A stretch of 64,000 nucleotides of DNA, taken from assembly GCA_036245525.1 (NCBI GenBank), contig BTPG01000005.1, forward strand, positions 213,279,375 through 213,343,374. The letters are read 5' to 3'. This document shows positions 1-10,617 of the stretch, one piece after another. The translations under genes were made by a program, and so were the position numbers. Every line of letters starts with the position of its first letter. The stretch's first letter is position 1. The notes beneath the pieces were generated by a model, which had not been told where the DNA came from, ran no database searches, and saw only the letters and a list, made by a program, of their open reading frames with translations. The stretch comes from Semisulcospira habei. Taxonomy: Eukaryota; Mollusca; Gastropoda; Semisulcospiridae.

Positions 1-1
1 T

Positions 2-1234
2 AAGCAGATAGTTGTACGAGAGATTCAAACCATGCTTGACCTAGGTGTCATAGAGAAATCTAAATCTGCGTATTCATCACCCGTTGTCCTGGTTCAGAAA
101 AAGGATGGTGCTTGTCGGTTTTGCATTGACTATAGAGCTCTCAACAAGATAACTGTTTTCGATGCTGAACCCATTCCCAATGTGGACGAGTTGTTCACAA
201 GGCTAGCGAACAGTACGTTCTTCACACGTATTGATCTTTCTAAAGGTTACTGGCAGATTGTTGTCAACCCGGTGGATCGTCACAAGACGGCGTTCGCAAC
301 GCACATTGGTTTATATCAATGGATCAGGATGCCTTTTGGTCTGGTTTCTGCCCCAGCAGTGTTTGCTCGTATGATGCGAATGCTTGAACTTCCTGAGGCG
401 TACTCAATGAATTTCTTCGATGATATTTTGATACATAGTACTACTTTTCAAGATCATCTGGTGCACGTTAGAGATGTCCTAACCAAGTTGCTCCACTACA
501 ACTTGACTGCCAGTCCGGTTAAGATCTCGTCTGGTTACAGGAGTCTTGAGTTTCTTGGACATGTGGTGGGAGAAGGGATGCTGTGTCCAGAAAAGAAAAA
601 GATCGAGAAAATTTTGGCTATCCCGACCCCAACCACCAGAAAGCAAGTCCGTTCGTTGTTGGGGCTATTGAGCTTTTATAGACGCTATGTCCCGGCATTC
701 ACAACCATCACGGCTCCCATTACTGATCTCACAAAGGAGACGAAAGCACGCACGATTGCATGGACACCTGCTTGTGAGGAAGCGTTGATTAGGATCAGAC
801 ACATTTTTTCCTCTGCGCCTGTTCTTCAGTTGCCTAGGCTTGATCAACCTTTCATTTTACGCACAGATGCTAGTTCTACTGGCTTGGGTGCTGTGCTGCT
901 TCAGGAGTTGGGGGGAACTCTTCACCCCGTGTCATTTGCGAGCAGAAAGTTGCTCGACAGAGAGACCCGCTACAGTACAATCGAAAGGGAGTGTTTAGCT
1001 ATTGTTTGGGCCATTTCGAAATTTTCCAAATTTCTTTGGGGGGTCGATTTCATTCTCCAGACTGACCACAGACCGCTGACGTACTTGCATACAAGTCGCT
1101 TTAAGAATTCTCGCATCATGCGTTGGTCCTTGTCCTTACAAGAGTTTAGATTCAATCTCGAACCACTTCCAGGTACGCAGAATGTGTTCGCGGATCTGTT
1201 GTCACGCGCTGATCGTGATCAGTCGGTTCCATAG
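2..1234 (+). CDS. Ty3/gypsy-like polyprotein fragment: reverse transcriptase plus RNase H
   Basis: The frame is open from base 2, so the 5' part lies outside the window. From the first ATG (32) residues about 15-190 are a Ty3-type reverse transcriptase: VVLVQKKDG, FFTRIDLSKGYWQI and the catalytic FFDDILIHS are intact. RNase H follows (FILRTDASSTGLGAVLLQ near residue 275, TIERECLAIVWA, QTDHRPL) and the frame closes just after FADLLSRAD. A purine tract and a long terminal repeat begin within 100 bases of the stop, so no integrase follows RNase H. Most Ty3/gypsy elements have integrase at that point. Either it was deleted or this is a Gmr1-type element with integrase upstream of RT. No internal stop is seen. 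The RT/RNase H family assignment is very secure; the sub-lineage is inference. Confidence 0.93.
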   Translation, partial: KQIVVREIQTMLDLGVIEKSKSAYSSPVVLVQKKDGACRFCIDYRALNKITVFDAEPIPNVDELFTRLANSTFFTRIDLSKGYWQIVVNPVDRHKTAFATHIGLYQWIRMPFGLVSAPAVFARMMRMLELPEAYSMNFFDDILIHSTTFQDHLVHVRDVLTKLLHYNLTASPVKISSGYRSLEFLGHVVGEGMLCPEKKKIEKILAIPTPTTRKQVRSLLGLLSFYRRYVPAFTTITAPITDLTKETKARTIAWTPACEEALIRIRHIFSSAPVLQLPRLDQPFILRTDASSTGLGAVLLQELGGTLHPVSFASRKLLDRETRYSTIERECLAIVWAISKFSKFLWGVDFILQTDHRPLTYLHTSRFKNSRIMRWSLSLQEFRFNLEPLPGTQNVFADLLSRADRDQSVP

Positions 1235-1318
1235 ATCAAGGTTTCATAGTCGTTACTGTATTTTAACATTATTCTCCGAACTTGTAAAAAAGACCCTCGG
1301 TCGGTTCTTTTTTTCGTT

Positions 1319-1331
1319 GAGAGGGGGGTAG
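1319..1331 (+). promoter_or_regulatory. Polypurine tract next to the 3' LTR
   Basis: The purine-rich stretch GAGAGGGGGGTAG lies directly before the LTR start TGTAACGA. This is where plus-strand DNA synthesis of an LTR retrotransposon is primed, and it fixes the LTR boundary. Confidence 0.7.
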
Positions 1332-3000
1332 TGTAACGAACGCCTTTAGTGCAGGGTTCGGTCGGACGATGGTGTGACGTCATTAGCAGTTGGACCGAAT
1401 GTACACATGCGAATAATATAGAGATAAGCATTGTTCACGAGCGGTAATGTACAGATAAGCCATGTTCACGTGCGGTAATGTAGGTGAGCGATGTTCACGT
1501 GTCACGTGTGGGAGTGACAGTGTGGTATCGGGAATAATTGCCGGTTAGAGATGCTATACCAGTCGAGTCGAGCGGTCGTTTTCGCTAGGGCTCTGAGGAA
1601 GAATTCTGGCTAGAGAATTCGATAGCTGTATATTGAATACAGGTATTTATTCTTTTAGTACCGGTATTTATAATGACCTGTAACGCTATTCAGATGAAAA
1701 AAAGGTATTGTTTTATGAATTATTATTAGAGTGCAGAAGAGCCATGTTTGAAGGAAATGCGATGGCTCGTGTCAATACTTGTTTAGTCATGTAATTATGT
1801 GATATAGTTTATAACTAGGATGTCATGTTGTATTCATTCATATGTGAAGATGTGGGACTGAAATAGGAATAGAATTCAGTATATATTTAGGTATACCTAA
1901 TGATGAAATGTGCAGTAATATGTTACGAATTGAAGGTGAGCTGTGATTGTAATATTTGGCTCATAATTCATTGTGTGTAGGTACGCAAAATGTGTGTACA
2001 GTGTTAAAGTGGCTATAGGAATTGTGTGCACTGTGTTAAAGTGGCTATAGGAATTGTCATAAGAATTATGACAATAGTGACTGTAGTATGGTGGCATAAA
2101 GAAGACATTTTTCAGAGGAAATGATCTAGAGCGCTCTGAAGAATAATAATGTGTCGAAGACACATTCAGACTTTTGGGTATAAGAGCGAACATTTATGAG
2201 TGTATAAATGTTGTGTACAGCGGGGCCGGTACGGAGCGGACACCCCTGGTGTAGGGCCGATGAAGCTGTTCTGAAGGCATCACGTACGTGACCAGGTGCG
2301 GACATCAAACCTTCATCTCTCCTTCGTCCTACCATCACTGGTGCTACGAGCAGCAACGGTAGCGAAGTAAGCCACAGATTCATGCTACAGGACCACATGC
2401 AGTGTTCCGTCAGTGTAGCTATTGTCGCCTAGCGCCGTTAATTTCACGCCTAGGAATGTTCTAAATCTGTGAGTAGTCATTGAATAGTAATATTCAGTTC
2501 GGGAATCTCCGTCAAGTCGTCAATGTGATATTGACTGTGTCGACACTAGTATAAAGAGGAGTCGAGTGACGTCTCTCGAGAGAGACAACGACCTCTATGG
2601 TAGCGAGTGAATGTGTGAGCGCTGAAGTTGTGAATAACCTATATGCCACTTGTTAGTTATTTGTGCAGATTGGTTTATATGATGTGAATTGTTATTGGTG
2701 TAGATTGGTTTATATGATGTGAATTGTTATTGGTGTAGATTGGTTTATATGATGTGAATTGTGTGGTTTAATGTATGTTATGAGTGTATGAGAATAAGTT
2801 AAACAGAGGGCAAAGAGAGATAACTGTGTGGCCTTTGTCCTTGTTTGTAAGCGCGTGTGTGGTGGATGAAAGAGTCTAGTAAACAGAGATAGAACACCCA
2901 CCTTTATACAGATTGGCAGAAAGCCCACGCACACACTCATTCCATAAACGTTTATATGTAACAATTTAGTTCAGTAGTACACTAAAACACCGTCGTTACA
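1332..3000 (+). mobile_element. 3' long terminal repeat of the Ty3/gypsy-like element (1669 bp)
   Basis: The LTR starts TGTAACGA and ends TCGTTACA, so its ends are an 8-bp perfect inverted repeat with the usual TG...CA termini. It follows a polypurine tract and a complete RT-RNase H frame. A short GTTCACG-GCGGTAATGTA motif repeats near 1435-1500. A 34-bp unit (GATTGGTTTATATGATG core) repeats three times near 2667-2762. TATAAAGAGG near 2551 could be the core promoter. The matching 5' LTR is off the window, so the target duplication cannot be checked. No coding region is supported inside it. Confidence 0.8.
2667..2762. repeat. Three tandem 34-bp units inside the LTR
   Basis: Three near-identical copies of GATTGGTTTATATGATGTG are joined by AATTGTTATTGGTGTA. 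They lie near the 3' end of the LTR; the role is unknown. Confidence 0.8.
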
Positions 3001-3069
3001 ATCAGATTGATCTCAGCACTCTCAAACTAAACACCCTACCATGCTTGTACATGCTTCAGTATAAAACTG

Positions 3070-3072
3070 TAC

Positions 3073-3107
<35 letters not shown>

Positions 3108-3180
3108 CGTACTAATAATCGTACTAATAATAAAGGATATTTGTTAAGCGCTTATTCTAAAAAGTAGCTCTAAGCCCTGA
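3070..3180 (-). mobile_element. Short CR1-like 3' end with (TAA)n tail
   Basis: A (TAA)n run is followed by sequence resembling the 3' end of CR1-like element X at 51640 (growth of TAA repeats, then TATTTGTTAAGCGCTTATTCT and a CTCTAAGC motif). Read on the minus strand it looks like a severely 5'-truncated insertion ending in its microsatellite tail. Too short for certainty. Confidence 0.4.
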
Positions 3181-3204
3181 TACAATGAAAAGGCTAACAG
3201 CTAA

Positions 3205-3288
3205 CACACACACACACACACAACATACGCACACACACTACATACGCACACACACAACATACGCACACACACACACACACACACACCA

Positions 3289-3358
<70 letters not shown>
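3205..3358. repeat. (CA)n microsatellite
   Basis: Nearly pure CA dinucleotide with a few CATACG interruptions at the 5' side. The Thr-His open frame across it is an artefact of the repeat. Confidence 0.97.
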
Positions 3359-3360
<2 letters not shown>

Positions 3361-3484
3361 CAGACCTATCAACTTCAATGCTGATGTTCTAGCTAGGCTT
3401 GCTGCCATACTGGATGTCTGTGCACTAAGACTACAGACCTATCAACTTCAATGATGATGTTGTAGCTAGGCTTGCTGCCATGCT
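3358..3484. repeat. Two tandem copies of a 73-bp unit
   Basis: CTACAGACCTATCAACTTCA occurs at 3358 and 3431, followed in both by GATGTT-TAGCTAGGCTTGCTGCCAT. The second copy is cut short at about 3484. From there to about 4040 the sequence holds a poly-A run (3608-3618) and AT-rich low-complexity DNA; no gene is seen. Confidence 0.85.
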
Positions 3485-4039
3485 GCGGCCAGACTGGAGG
3501 AATAGAGCTCCAAAGGAAGTGAGATCTGGCGTATGAAGACGCTTCTTCAGGTGATCAACACAATCGCGTGGATAACTTATTGTCGTAACGAAAAACGAGA
3601 AAGCGAAAAAAAAAAAAAGGAGAACGTGTTGTGCAAAAGGAAGTAAATGCGAAAATCTAATCTGAGTAACTTGCTCTTGGGACGGGCTGCTGCGGGGCTT
3701 GGAGTGGTCACGGGGCAGCAGAGCAGACACACCGGCATTTAGCAGCCAGCGGAGACCGGATCTTCAGTATCTAGAAGTAGACAATAAAATAAGTAAGCTA
3801 ACTTAAAAATCATTCAATAAATCAAACAAAATAACAAACAGGTATAAAGATAAACGATATACAAAAATTAATGAATAATAAGTGAAAATATAAACAAATA
3901 AATATCGAGATAAAAAAATAAACAAGTGCAACATTTTTTTTTCTTTAGCCAACAGTGGACGCATTTCCACACTTTCGGAAATGATCGGCATCAGACAGTA
4001 TTAACTGAGGCACCCCTAGGATGAGAAGCCTCTGGGCCA

Positions 4040-5338
4040 CCAATTGTTCCTTAATAAGTGCGACATTTTTTTAAATCTTTTAGCAGGTCCTTATAAAACA
4101 GTCATGAGTGTGTTAACACATTCTGTCCCAGGACCGACATCCCCACTACAATATTTGGTCTTGTAGCAGGTCCTTCAGTATAAAACTGTCATGAGTGTGT
4201 TAAGACATTCTGTCCCATGACCGACATCTCCACTACATTGTTTGGTCTTGTAGCAGGTCCTTCAGTATAAAACTGTCATGAGTGTGTTAACACATTATGT
4301 CCCAGGACCGACATCCCCACTACATTGTTTGGTCTTGTAGCAGGTCCTTCAGTATAAAACAGTCATGAGTGTGTTAACACATTCTGTCCCAGGACCGACA
4401 TCCCCACTACATTGTTTGGTCTTGTAGCAGGTCCTTATAAAACAGTCATGAGTGTGTTAACACATTCTGTCCCAGGACCGACATCCCCACTACATTGTTT
4501 GGTCTTGTAGCAGGTCCTTATAAAACAGTCATGAGTGTGTTAACACATTGTGTCCCAGGACCGACATCCCCACTACATTGTTTGGTCTTGTAGCAGGTCC
4601 TTCAGTATAAAACAGTCATGAGTGTGTTAACACATTCTGTCCCAGGACCGACATCCCCACTACATTGTTTGGTCTTGTAGCAGGTCATTATAAAACAGTC
4701 ATGAGTGTGTTAACACATTCTGTCCCAGGACCGACATCCCCACTACATTGTTTGGTCTTGTAGCAGGTCCTTCAGTATAAAACAGTCATGAGTGTGTTAA
4801 CACATTCTGTCCCAGGACCGACATCCCCACTACATTGTTTGGTCTTGTAGCAGGTCCTTATAAAACAGTCATGAGTGTGTTAACACATTCTGTCCCAGGA
4901 CCGACATCCCCACTACATTGTTTGGTCTTGTAGCAGGTCCTTATAAAACAGTCATGAGTGTGTTAACACATTCTGTCCCAGGACCGACATCCCCACTACA
5001 TTGTTTGGTCTTGTAGCAGGTCCTTCAGTATAAAACAGTCATGAGTGTGTTAACACATTCTGTCCCAGGACCGACATCCCCACTACATTGTTTGGTCTTG
5101 TAGCAGGTCATTATAAAACAGTCATGAGTGTGTTAACACATTCTGTCCCAGGACCAACATCCCCACTACATTGTTTGGTCTTGTAGCAGGTCCTTCAGTA
5201 TAAAACAGTCATGAGTGTGTTAACACATTCTGTCCCAGGACCGACATCCCCACTACATTGTTTGGTCTTGTAGCAGGTCATTATAAAACAGTCATGAGTG
5301 TGTTAACACATTCTGCCCCAGGACCGACATCACCACTA
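4040..5338. repeat. Satellite array, 15 units of 83 or 88 bp
   Basis: The unit contains TTGTTTGGTCTTGTAGCAGG, ATGAGTGTGTTAACACATTC and TGTCCCAGGACCGACATCCC. Fifteen copies of GTCATGAGTGTGTTA can be counted. Units come in a short form (CCTTATAAAAC) and a form 5 bp longer (CCTTCAGTATAAAAC), with a CATTATAAAAC sub-variant in three copies. Short and long forms are interspersed, which suggests that blocks larger than one unit were duplicated. Confidence 0.97.
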
Positions 5339-5410
5339 TATCAATTTTGAAGCTGCCCTCTGAAGGGCTGTATTACTACAAATCTAGACTGGGATAGATT
5401 TACTAGCACT

Positions 5411-5486
5411 GATAGTTTAAGGGTGGTGCCAGAATAGCTTGGTGCCTGTGAGCGCCAAGCTATTCTGGCACCACCCTTGAACTATC
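5411..5486. repeat. Long near-perfect hairpin
   Basis: Two arms of about 36 bp (GATAGTTTAAGGGTGGTGCC... and its reverse complement) are separated by only a few bases, with a single obvious mismatch. It could be a foldback or MITE remnant. From 5487 to about 6060 nothing else is recognised. Confidence 0.9.
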
Positions 5487-6064
5487 ATGCTGGATCGATG
5501 TCTTGATGTGGCGTGTCGGGACTGAATGAGTTAAGGAAGCATGTTTACATTAAAATTTGATAGACATTAGGGAGTTACTGACAACGCCGCGTCGCCGGCT
5601 TTCCGGCTCCATCAGACAACACTGAAACACCCGTACACTGGGAGCCGCAGGGTGGCGAATAATTCCTTAAATGGATTGAATGCAAGACGAATCAACCACG
5701 TGACACGCAGCTGGGTTCGTCTGCTAAAGCCGCCATTTTGTGTAGCAGAGATGGCCTAGGTGCAGAGGAGCGATCGTGAACGTGGACGGTTGTTACACGA
5801 TAAAGATGTCAAAGAACTAAATAACTATAATTACAACCACTGCATTGTCTGGAGAGATCGGAGGTCACCTTGAATTTAATGTCGGCAAAACTGAGGCGAT
5901 CTCCGTGACTCCAACAGAACACGTGACTGAATTAGTGGGGGAAATGCCGACATTTTTTTGAGTACACAGTTATGAAGGAATCCGTCCTCAGACCCAAAAT
6001 CATTGCACCAGTCCAAAGCGATGTTAGCCGATAGACACTAACAGCACCGTGACTTGCATATTAT

Positions 6065-6573
6065 CATGTGTGTATATAATGGTGCTCAACATCGCACACC
6101 AACAACGCGTTCGGTAGCATGTTTGTTCTGGCTTGACCGTATACACAAGGTTTTATGACACAGGTCTAGATTTTGTTTTGTCACTCATTCCCTTTGCGTA
6201 TTTCGAACACATTTTTGCTTGCAACAAACCAGGTACTGTTCTCGTCAGCGGACCCTCCTGACCACACTGGTGATAAACACCGAACCTTTCTTTTGTTGTG
6301 ACCGTTCTGTGGATTTCTATTTGTTAGTGTCACTATTTCTTGCTTTTTTTCAGTTCATTGCGTTGTTGGGGGTGCTCGTGGCACTTTTGGTTGGTTTTTA
6401 ATAAACCAGAAAAATGCTTAAAGCATGTGAGGGTTAAGCATTAGGTCTTGTTTTACCCTGCTGTTTCCCTTCTTCGTTTTTGTTGTCGAGTTTCTGTGTT
6501 TCATTCCGTGTTGGTTTCTTAGGGCGGCTTGTTTGCCTTTGCGCTGTGGTTGAGCCCTGAACTGCTTATTTGC
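6065..6573 (+). mobile_element. Element A: dispersed element sharing the 5' region of retrotransposon B
   Basis: Begins with a monomer-like segment (GTGTGTATATAATGGTGC, CAACAACGCGTTCGGTAGCA). It is nearly identical to the 5' untranslated region of element B up to CATTGCGTTG (about 6366), then diverges into GGGGGTGCTCGTGGCAC and a segment ending CTGAACTGCTTATTTGC. The same composite occurs inverted at 39249-39737 (element C), so it is a repeat family in its own right. No protein is recognised. Three copies in one window make the repeat call firm; a non-autonomous derivative is inference. Confidence 0.75.
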
Positions 6574-6631
6574 TAGATGCTAGATGCTATTATTGAAGGG
6601 ACAAGGACTTCCAGCTGGCGCTGATTTCGTC

Positions 6632-6746
6632 CGGGGGGGGGGGGGGGAGATGGGGTGGGGGGGGGGGGGGTCGCCCTGGCTGTCTGTCGTTGATGCCCGC
6701 GCATCGCTAGTTTTTTTTTTTAATTTTTATTTTATTTTTTTTTTGT

Positions 6747-6785
<39 letters not shown>

Positions 6786-6815
6786 TTATTTATTTATTTA
6801 TTTATTTATTTATTA
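6632..6815. repeat. Poly-G run, T-rich DNA and (TTTA)n microsatellite
   Basis: G runs at about 6631-6671, T-rich sequence, then (TTTA)n at about 6747-6815. On the minus strand the (TAAA)n stretch directly follows the 3' end of retrotransposon E and is best read as its 3' tail. Confidence 0.85.
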
Positions 6816-8476
6816 TAAATCTAGTATCATGGCCGCCCGCGCCCTAGAGGGGTCGAGTCGTGGGGGTGAGGGCGGGGAGGTTGGAGAGTTGTCTTTTTCG
6901 TTTTTGTTATGACGGGTCGTTTGTTTAGATGTGTTGGATCAGGGGGTGTTTGTTAAGTAGTTGTATTGTGTGGTTTGTGGTGGTGTGCCAAGTGTCTGGG
7001 GTGGGGTTTATGAGACCTTCCAGTGTAAGGGGAGGGTTTAATATGTCTTCTAGTCTAGCTCTGGCGTGGTTTATGGTTGGGCAGTCTAAGAGTACATGTT
7101 CTGTTGTGAGTGTGTGGCCGCATGTACATATGACTGGGTTGGGGTGGACCAGGTATCTCTCGCCCCTTAATCTGATTCTTATTAGTTGGGTTTGGTCTTT
7201 CCTTTTGCCTGAAAGTAGGATGGGTACGTTGTTTAGGACCCTCGTGAGGCCTTTACGTCTACCTCTTTTTGATTGATGGAATTCCTTTCCCCATAGATTT
7301 TGAAAGGCTGGTAGGAGGGCGTTTGATCTTTCGGCTGCCGACAGGGGTAGGTTGAAGAAGGTCGATTCTTGGTCGAGGCCTTTCTTCCCTATTTTATCTG
7401 CTTTCTCATTACCTGGGATCCTTACATGGGAGGGAACTCAAATGAACTTAATTTCGGGCCTAGTTCTTTGAGTTCCGCTACTCTGAGTCTAATAAGATAT
7501 GTTAGGTCTTCTCGGGAGGAGTTCAGGTTTTGGATCGCCTGGATCGCTGATAGGGAATCAGAGGCTATGAAAATTTGTTAGGCTGCCTTCAGGTCTGCTT
7601 TTATTACATTGGTGGCTCCTAGGATTGCCGTGAGTTCGGCTGTGAAGACCGCCGTGTGGTCCGGTAGTTTGATGGCTCTGTCCGATTTGTGGGGAACGTG
7701 GATACCTAGTCCAGTTGCGTGGGTCGTGGGATCCATCTGTGTAGATCATGGTGTAGTTATTATACCTGATTGTTCTTTTTACGTCGAACTCTAGTCTCAT
7801 TTTAGGCCCGTCTATTTCTTTTTGGAGCTTGGTTAGGTCCAGGTCTACTTCTGTTTGGGGTAGTTTCCATGGTGGTACGCTTATTGGTGGGTCGGGTACT
7901 TTATTTGGTAGCTTAAGATTTATGGATTCTTCTAGCTTCTGTACCACTGTTTTTATTTGGGGTTGTTGGGTTGGTTCCCATTTGGGCGTGTGGTTGGTGT
8001 TTAAGGTTTGTTTGGCCGGGTGGTCGTCCGGCATTCCTATTGTTTTGTAGAGGAGGTTAGCTGCTCTTTCTGCTATTGTGATGTTGTTAGGTCTCTGGCC
8101 GTTCTCCGCCAGTACAAGGAGGTTGGGGGTATGTCTTGGGACTCCCAAGACCACGCTCAGGCCCCCCACCTGGACTGTCAGGAGTTTTTTGGTTATATTT
8201 TTGTTGAGGTTGGTGAGGAGGGGGGCTGCATAAAGTAGCCTGGACATCACGTATGCGTGGTATAGATTTAGGAGTGATTTGGGGTCTTTGCCCCAATCTG
8301 CTCCGCTAACTTTGCGCGTTATGTTGATTCCTTTCCTGGCCGACTGACAGATCTGGTTTATGTATGGTGCCCAATTATTATTGTGTGTGAATATTACTCC
8401 TAGGAAAGTGTCTTGTTTGCTGTATTCTATGTCGGTCCCGTCGATTTGAAGCTGGGGCACGGGGGTTCTTATTTTG

Positions 8477-8489
8477 TATCTTTTGGCGC
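8477..8489. repeat. Target-site duplication, left copy (13 bp)
   Basis: TATCTTTTGGCGC, repeated at 9040-9052; the bases outside differ on both sides. Confidence 0.92.
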
Positions 8490-9039
8490 TTACTTACTTA
8501 CTTACGCCTGTCACCCCTACCCGGGTATAGGCCGTCGACAAGAGACCTCCAGCAACTCCTGTCCTGTGCTTCTCCTTCGATTCTACTCCAGGTGGTTCCC
8601 AGTCTCTTGATGTCTGCTTGGAGGTCTCGACGCCAGGAGTTTCTCGGCCTGCCTCTTTTCCTCTTTCCCTGGGGGTTCCATGACAATGCCTGCCTAGTGA
8701 TACTAAAAGCTACCTTTCTCAGACTGTGACCGATCCATCCCCATCTTCTTCGCCCAATTTCATTCTCTGCTGTTATCTGCTCTGTTCTCTCCCAGAGTCT
8801 GACGTTGCTGATCTTCTCTGGCCAGTGGATTTTCAAAATTCTTCTAAGGCAACTGTTCATGAAGGTCTGTACTCTGTTGACTGTGGTTTTTGTCAATCTC
8901 CAAGTCTCTGCTCCATATAGGAGAACTGCTTTTACATTGGAGTTGAAGATCCGGACTTTGGTGTGTTGTGACAGCTCTCTGGAACTCCACACTTTTTTCA
9001 GCTGGAGAAAGGCTGCTCTGGCTTTACCGATTAGTGCTC
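8490..9039 (-). mobile_element. Nested 5'-truncated RTE-like retrotransposon, 3' end
   Basis: The minus-strand frame 8992-8498 encodes the C-terminal RT segment of RTE-type elements: AVLLYGAETWRLTKT, FMNSCLRRILKIHW, RRRWGWIGHSLRK, and GKRKRGRPRNSWRRDL near the end. The element stops in a (GTAA)n tail at 8490-8505. The 13-bp sequence TATCTTTTGGCGC flanks it on both sides (8477-8489 and 9040-9052), proving target-primed insertion. The frame is open for 164 codons, so the copy is fairly young, but EN and the RT core are missing by 5' truncation. Confidence 0.92.
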
Positions 9040-9052
9040 TATCTTTTGGCGC
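9040..9052. repeat. Target-site duplication, right copy (13 bp)
   Basis: Exact repeat of 8477-8489 bordering the nested RTE fragment. Confidence 0.92.
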
Positions 9053-9364
9053 GGTTGGTTTGAAATATGATAGCCTGGGTCTTTTGGGTAGAGATTTTTA
9101 CGCCTGCTCTTACTAGCCATTTCTCGACTCTTGTCAGGTCTTGTTGGAGTTCTTGAAGACCCACTAATTCCATTTTATTCCCTTTCCATTTGTTTGTGAT
9201 TTTTTGCTTATTTGCGCGCGGTGGGTGGCCACTTTATATCCGTTGCGCGGCCCAGTGTGAAAAACTGGCAAAATTACTGGCTGGTGTTCGATGATTGGTG
9301 GGTTTCCCCCACTTTTCCGCGCCCTGCGCGGCCGGCTTCGTCCACACCGGGCCGGGCCCTGTGC

Positions 9365-9895
9365 TTGTCTCCCTGCAGAAATCAGAGTAAATATCAATGC
9401 ATATGTGGCCCTGCAGAGACAATAAAACATGGATGAGAGTGTGGCCCAGCAAGAAGAGGCCTAACTGCTCAAATGTCCCTACAGAAAAAGAGGAAAACAT
9501 ACGTATAGTGGTCCCTGCAGAAATAACAAAAGGCATAGATGTTATTTTCGGGGAAAAGGCCGGGAGTTCACGTGTCCCTGCAGACAAAAGAAACACATGC
9601 ATAAACAAAGGCACAGATAAATGGAGGTACTTGCGGGGAAAAACGTAGATGTTCACGTGTTCCTGCAGACACATGCATCAGGGTCCCTGCAGAAACAAAG
9701 GCATAGATGCACCCGGGTCCCCGCCGAAGCCGAGGCACAGATGTTCGTGTGTGTCTCTGCAGAATAGAGAGACACACATGCATAAACGGTTTCCCTGCAG
9801 AAACAAGAAAATTAAATTGCATAAATTGCGTACATGCACAAGGGTCTCTGCGGAGGGAGGCATAGATATCCAAGTGTCCCTGCAGAAATAGAAAA
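9365..9895. repeat. Degenerate tandem repeat built on GTCCCTGCAGAAA
   Basis: The motif CCCTGCAGA recurs roughly every 30-60 bp, often followed by AAGGCATAGATG or ACACATGCATAAAC. About a dozen degenerate copies are visible. Open frames on both strands reflect the repeat. The stretch 9911-10398 after it shows nothing recognisable. Confidence 0.75.
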
Positions 9896-10398
9896 AAGGG
9901 CACACTACACATGCACATGTTGATTATTTGGTATCTGTGTTACCAGTCCCAGAGTGTTCACAGATTTAAGGGTTTGAGTCAGAATGTGACGGCGGGCCCG
10001 GCTATTAAGTCACTTCCAACGACTGTACCCTCCTTGATGTTGCATAATATTTGGTCATCGGACTTCGGGTGGCTGCGCCACCTGTTAGCGTGTTCACGCT
10101 GTAAGTTCAAAGCTGGGCTTGAGATAGTACATACGTGTACGTGCGCCTCATCATTTTCAGCACACGTTATTGTACATGTTTGTTGGTTTTTTCCTTCTCG
10201 TTCAGAAGTGATGTCCAGGTTTGTTTTGCCCTTGTGTTTATTTTTCTTGTTTGTTTCATTTGTTGGTGAGTGAGTAATTGTTGTGTGCCACTAGTGATAG
10301 TGTGACCAAGCCAGGCAGTCTTGTTGTGTAGTTGTTGGTGGATCAGCACGAGGGCCAATCTAACGCGGGAAAGCACGGCGAGGGTAATCCCCAACAAT

Positions 10399-10617
10399 CG
10401 TGTGTGTATAAAATGGTGCTCGACATCGTACACCAACAATACGTTTGGTAGCCTGTTTATTCTGGCTTGGCCGTGTGTGTATAAAATGGTGCCAAACATC
10501 GCACACCAACAACACGTTCGGTAGCCTGTTTATTCTGGCTTGGCCGTGTGTGTATAAAATGGTGCCAAACATCGCACACCAACAACACGTTCGGTAGCCT
10601 GTTTGTTCTGGCTTGGC
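10399..10617 (+). promoter_or_regulatory. Three 73-bp promoter-like monomers at the 5' end of element B
   Basis: Units start at 10399, 10472 and 10545. Each contains GTGTGTATAAAATGGTGC, with a TATAAAA box, then CACCAACAA and GTTTATTCTGGCTTGGC. A partial fourth unit starts at 10618. Tandem promoter monomers at the 5' end are known for some other non-LTR elements, such as mouse L1, so an internal-promoter role is plausible. Function is inference; the period is read directly. Confidence 0.8.

Larger units (their letters stand above)
6816..9185 (-). mobile_element. Element E: 5'-truncated I-like non-LTR retrotransposon with a nested insertion
   Basis: Minus-strand remnant running from about 9185 to the (TAAA)n tail at 6815. 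It keeps the end of the reverse transcriptase, RNase H and a C-terminal Cys/His motif, and has lost endonuclease and the RT core. A separate RTE fragment (8490-9039) with a 13-bp target duplication sits inside it. Upstream, 9186-9364 shows no clear gene. Confidence 0.8.
6929..9185 (-). pseudogene. RT C-terminal domain plus decayed RNase H of element E
   Basis: Upstream of the nested insert the minus strand reads LQQDLTRVEKWLVRAG, and past it FLGVIFTHNNNWAPYI, LLNLYHAYVMSRLLYA and the RNase H start MIYTDGS, as in I/Jockey-type elements. The frame is clean from 8460 to about 7650. It then loses register inside RNase H and recovers only in pieces. Near 7120-7060 the minus strand encodes a CTCGHTLTTEHVLLDCP Cys/His cluster typical of the extreme C terminus of these polyproteins. 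Several frameshifts and stops plus the 550-bp insert mark it as dead. The I-like label rests on RNase H and the C-terminal cluster. Confidence 0.82.

Noticed and set aside
3185..3454. Thr/His-rich open frame
   Set aside because: Translation of a (CA)n microsatellite.
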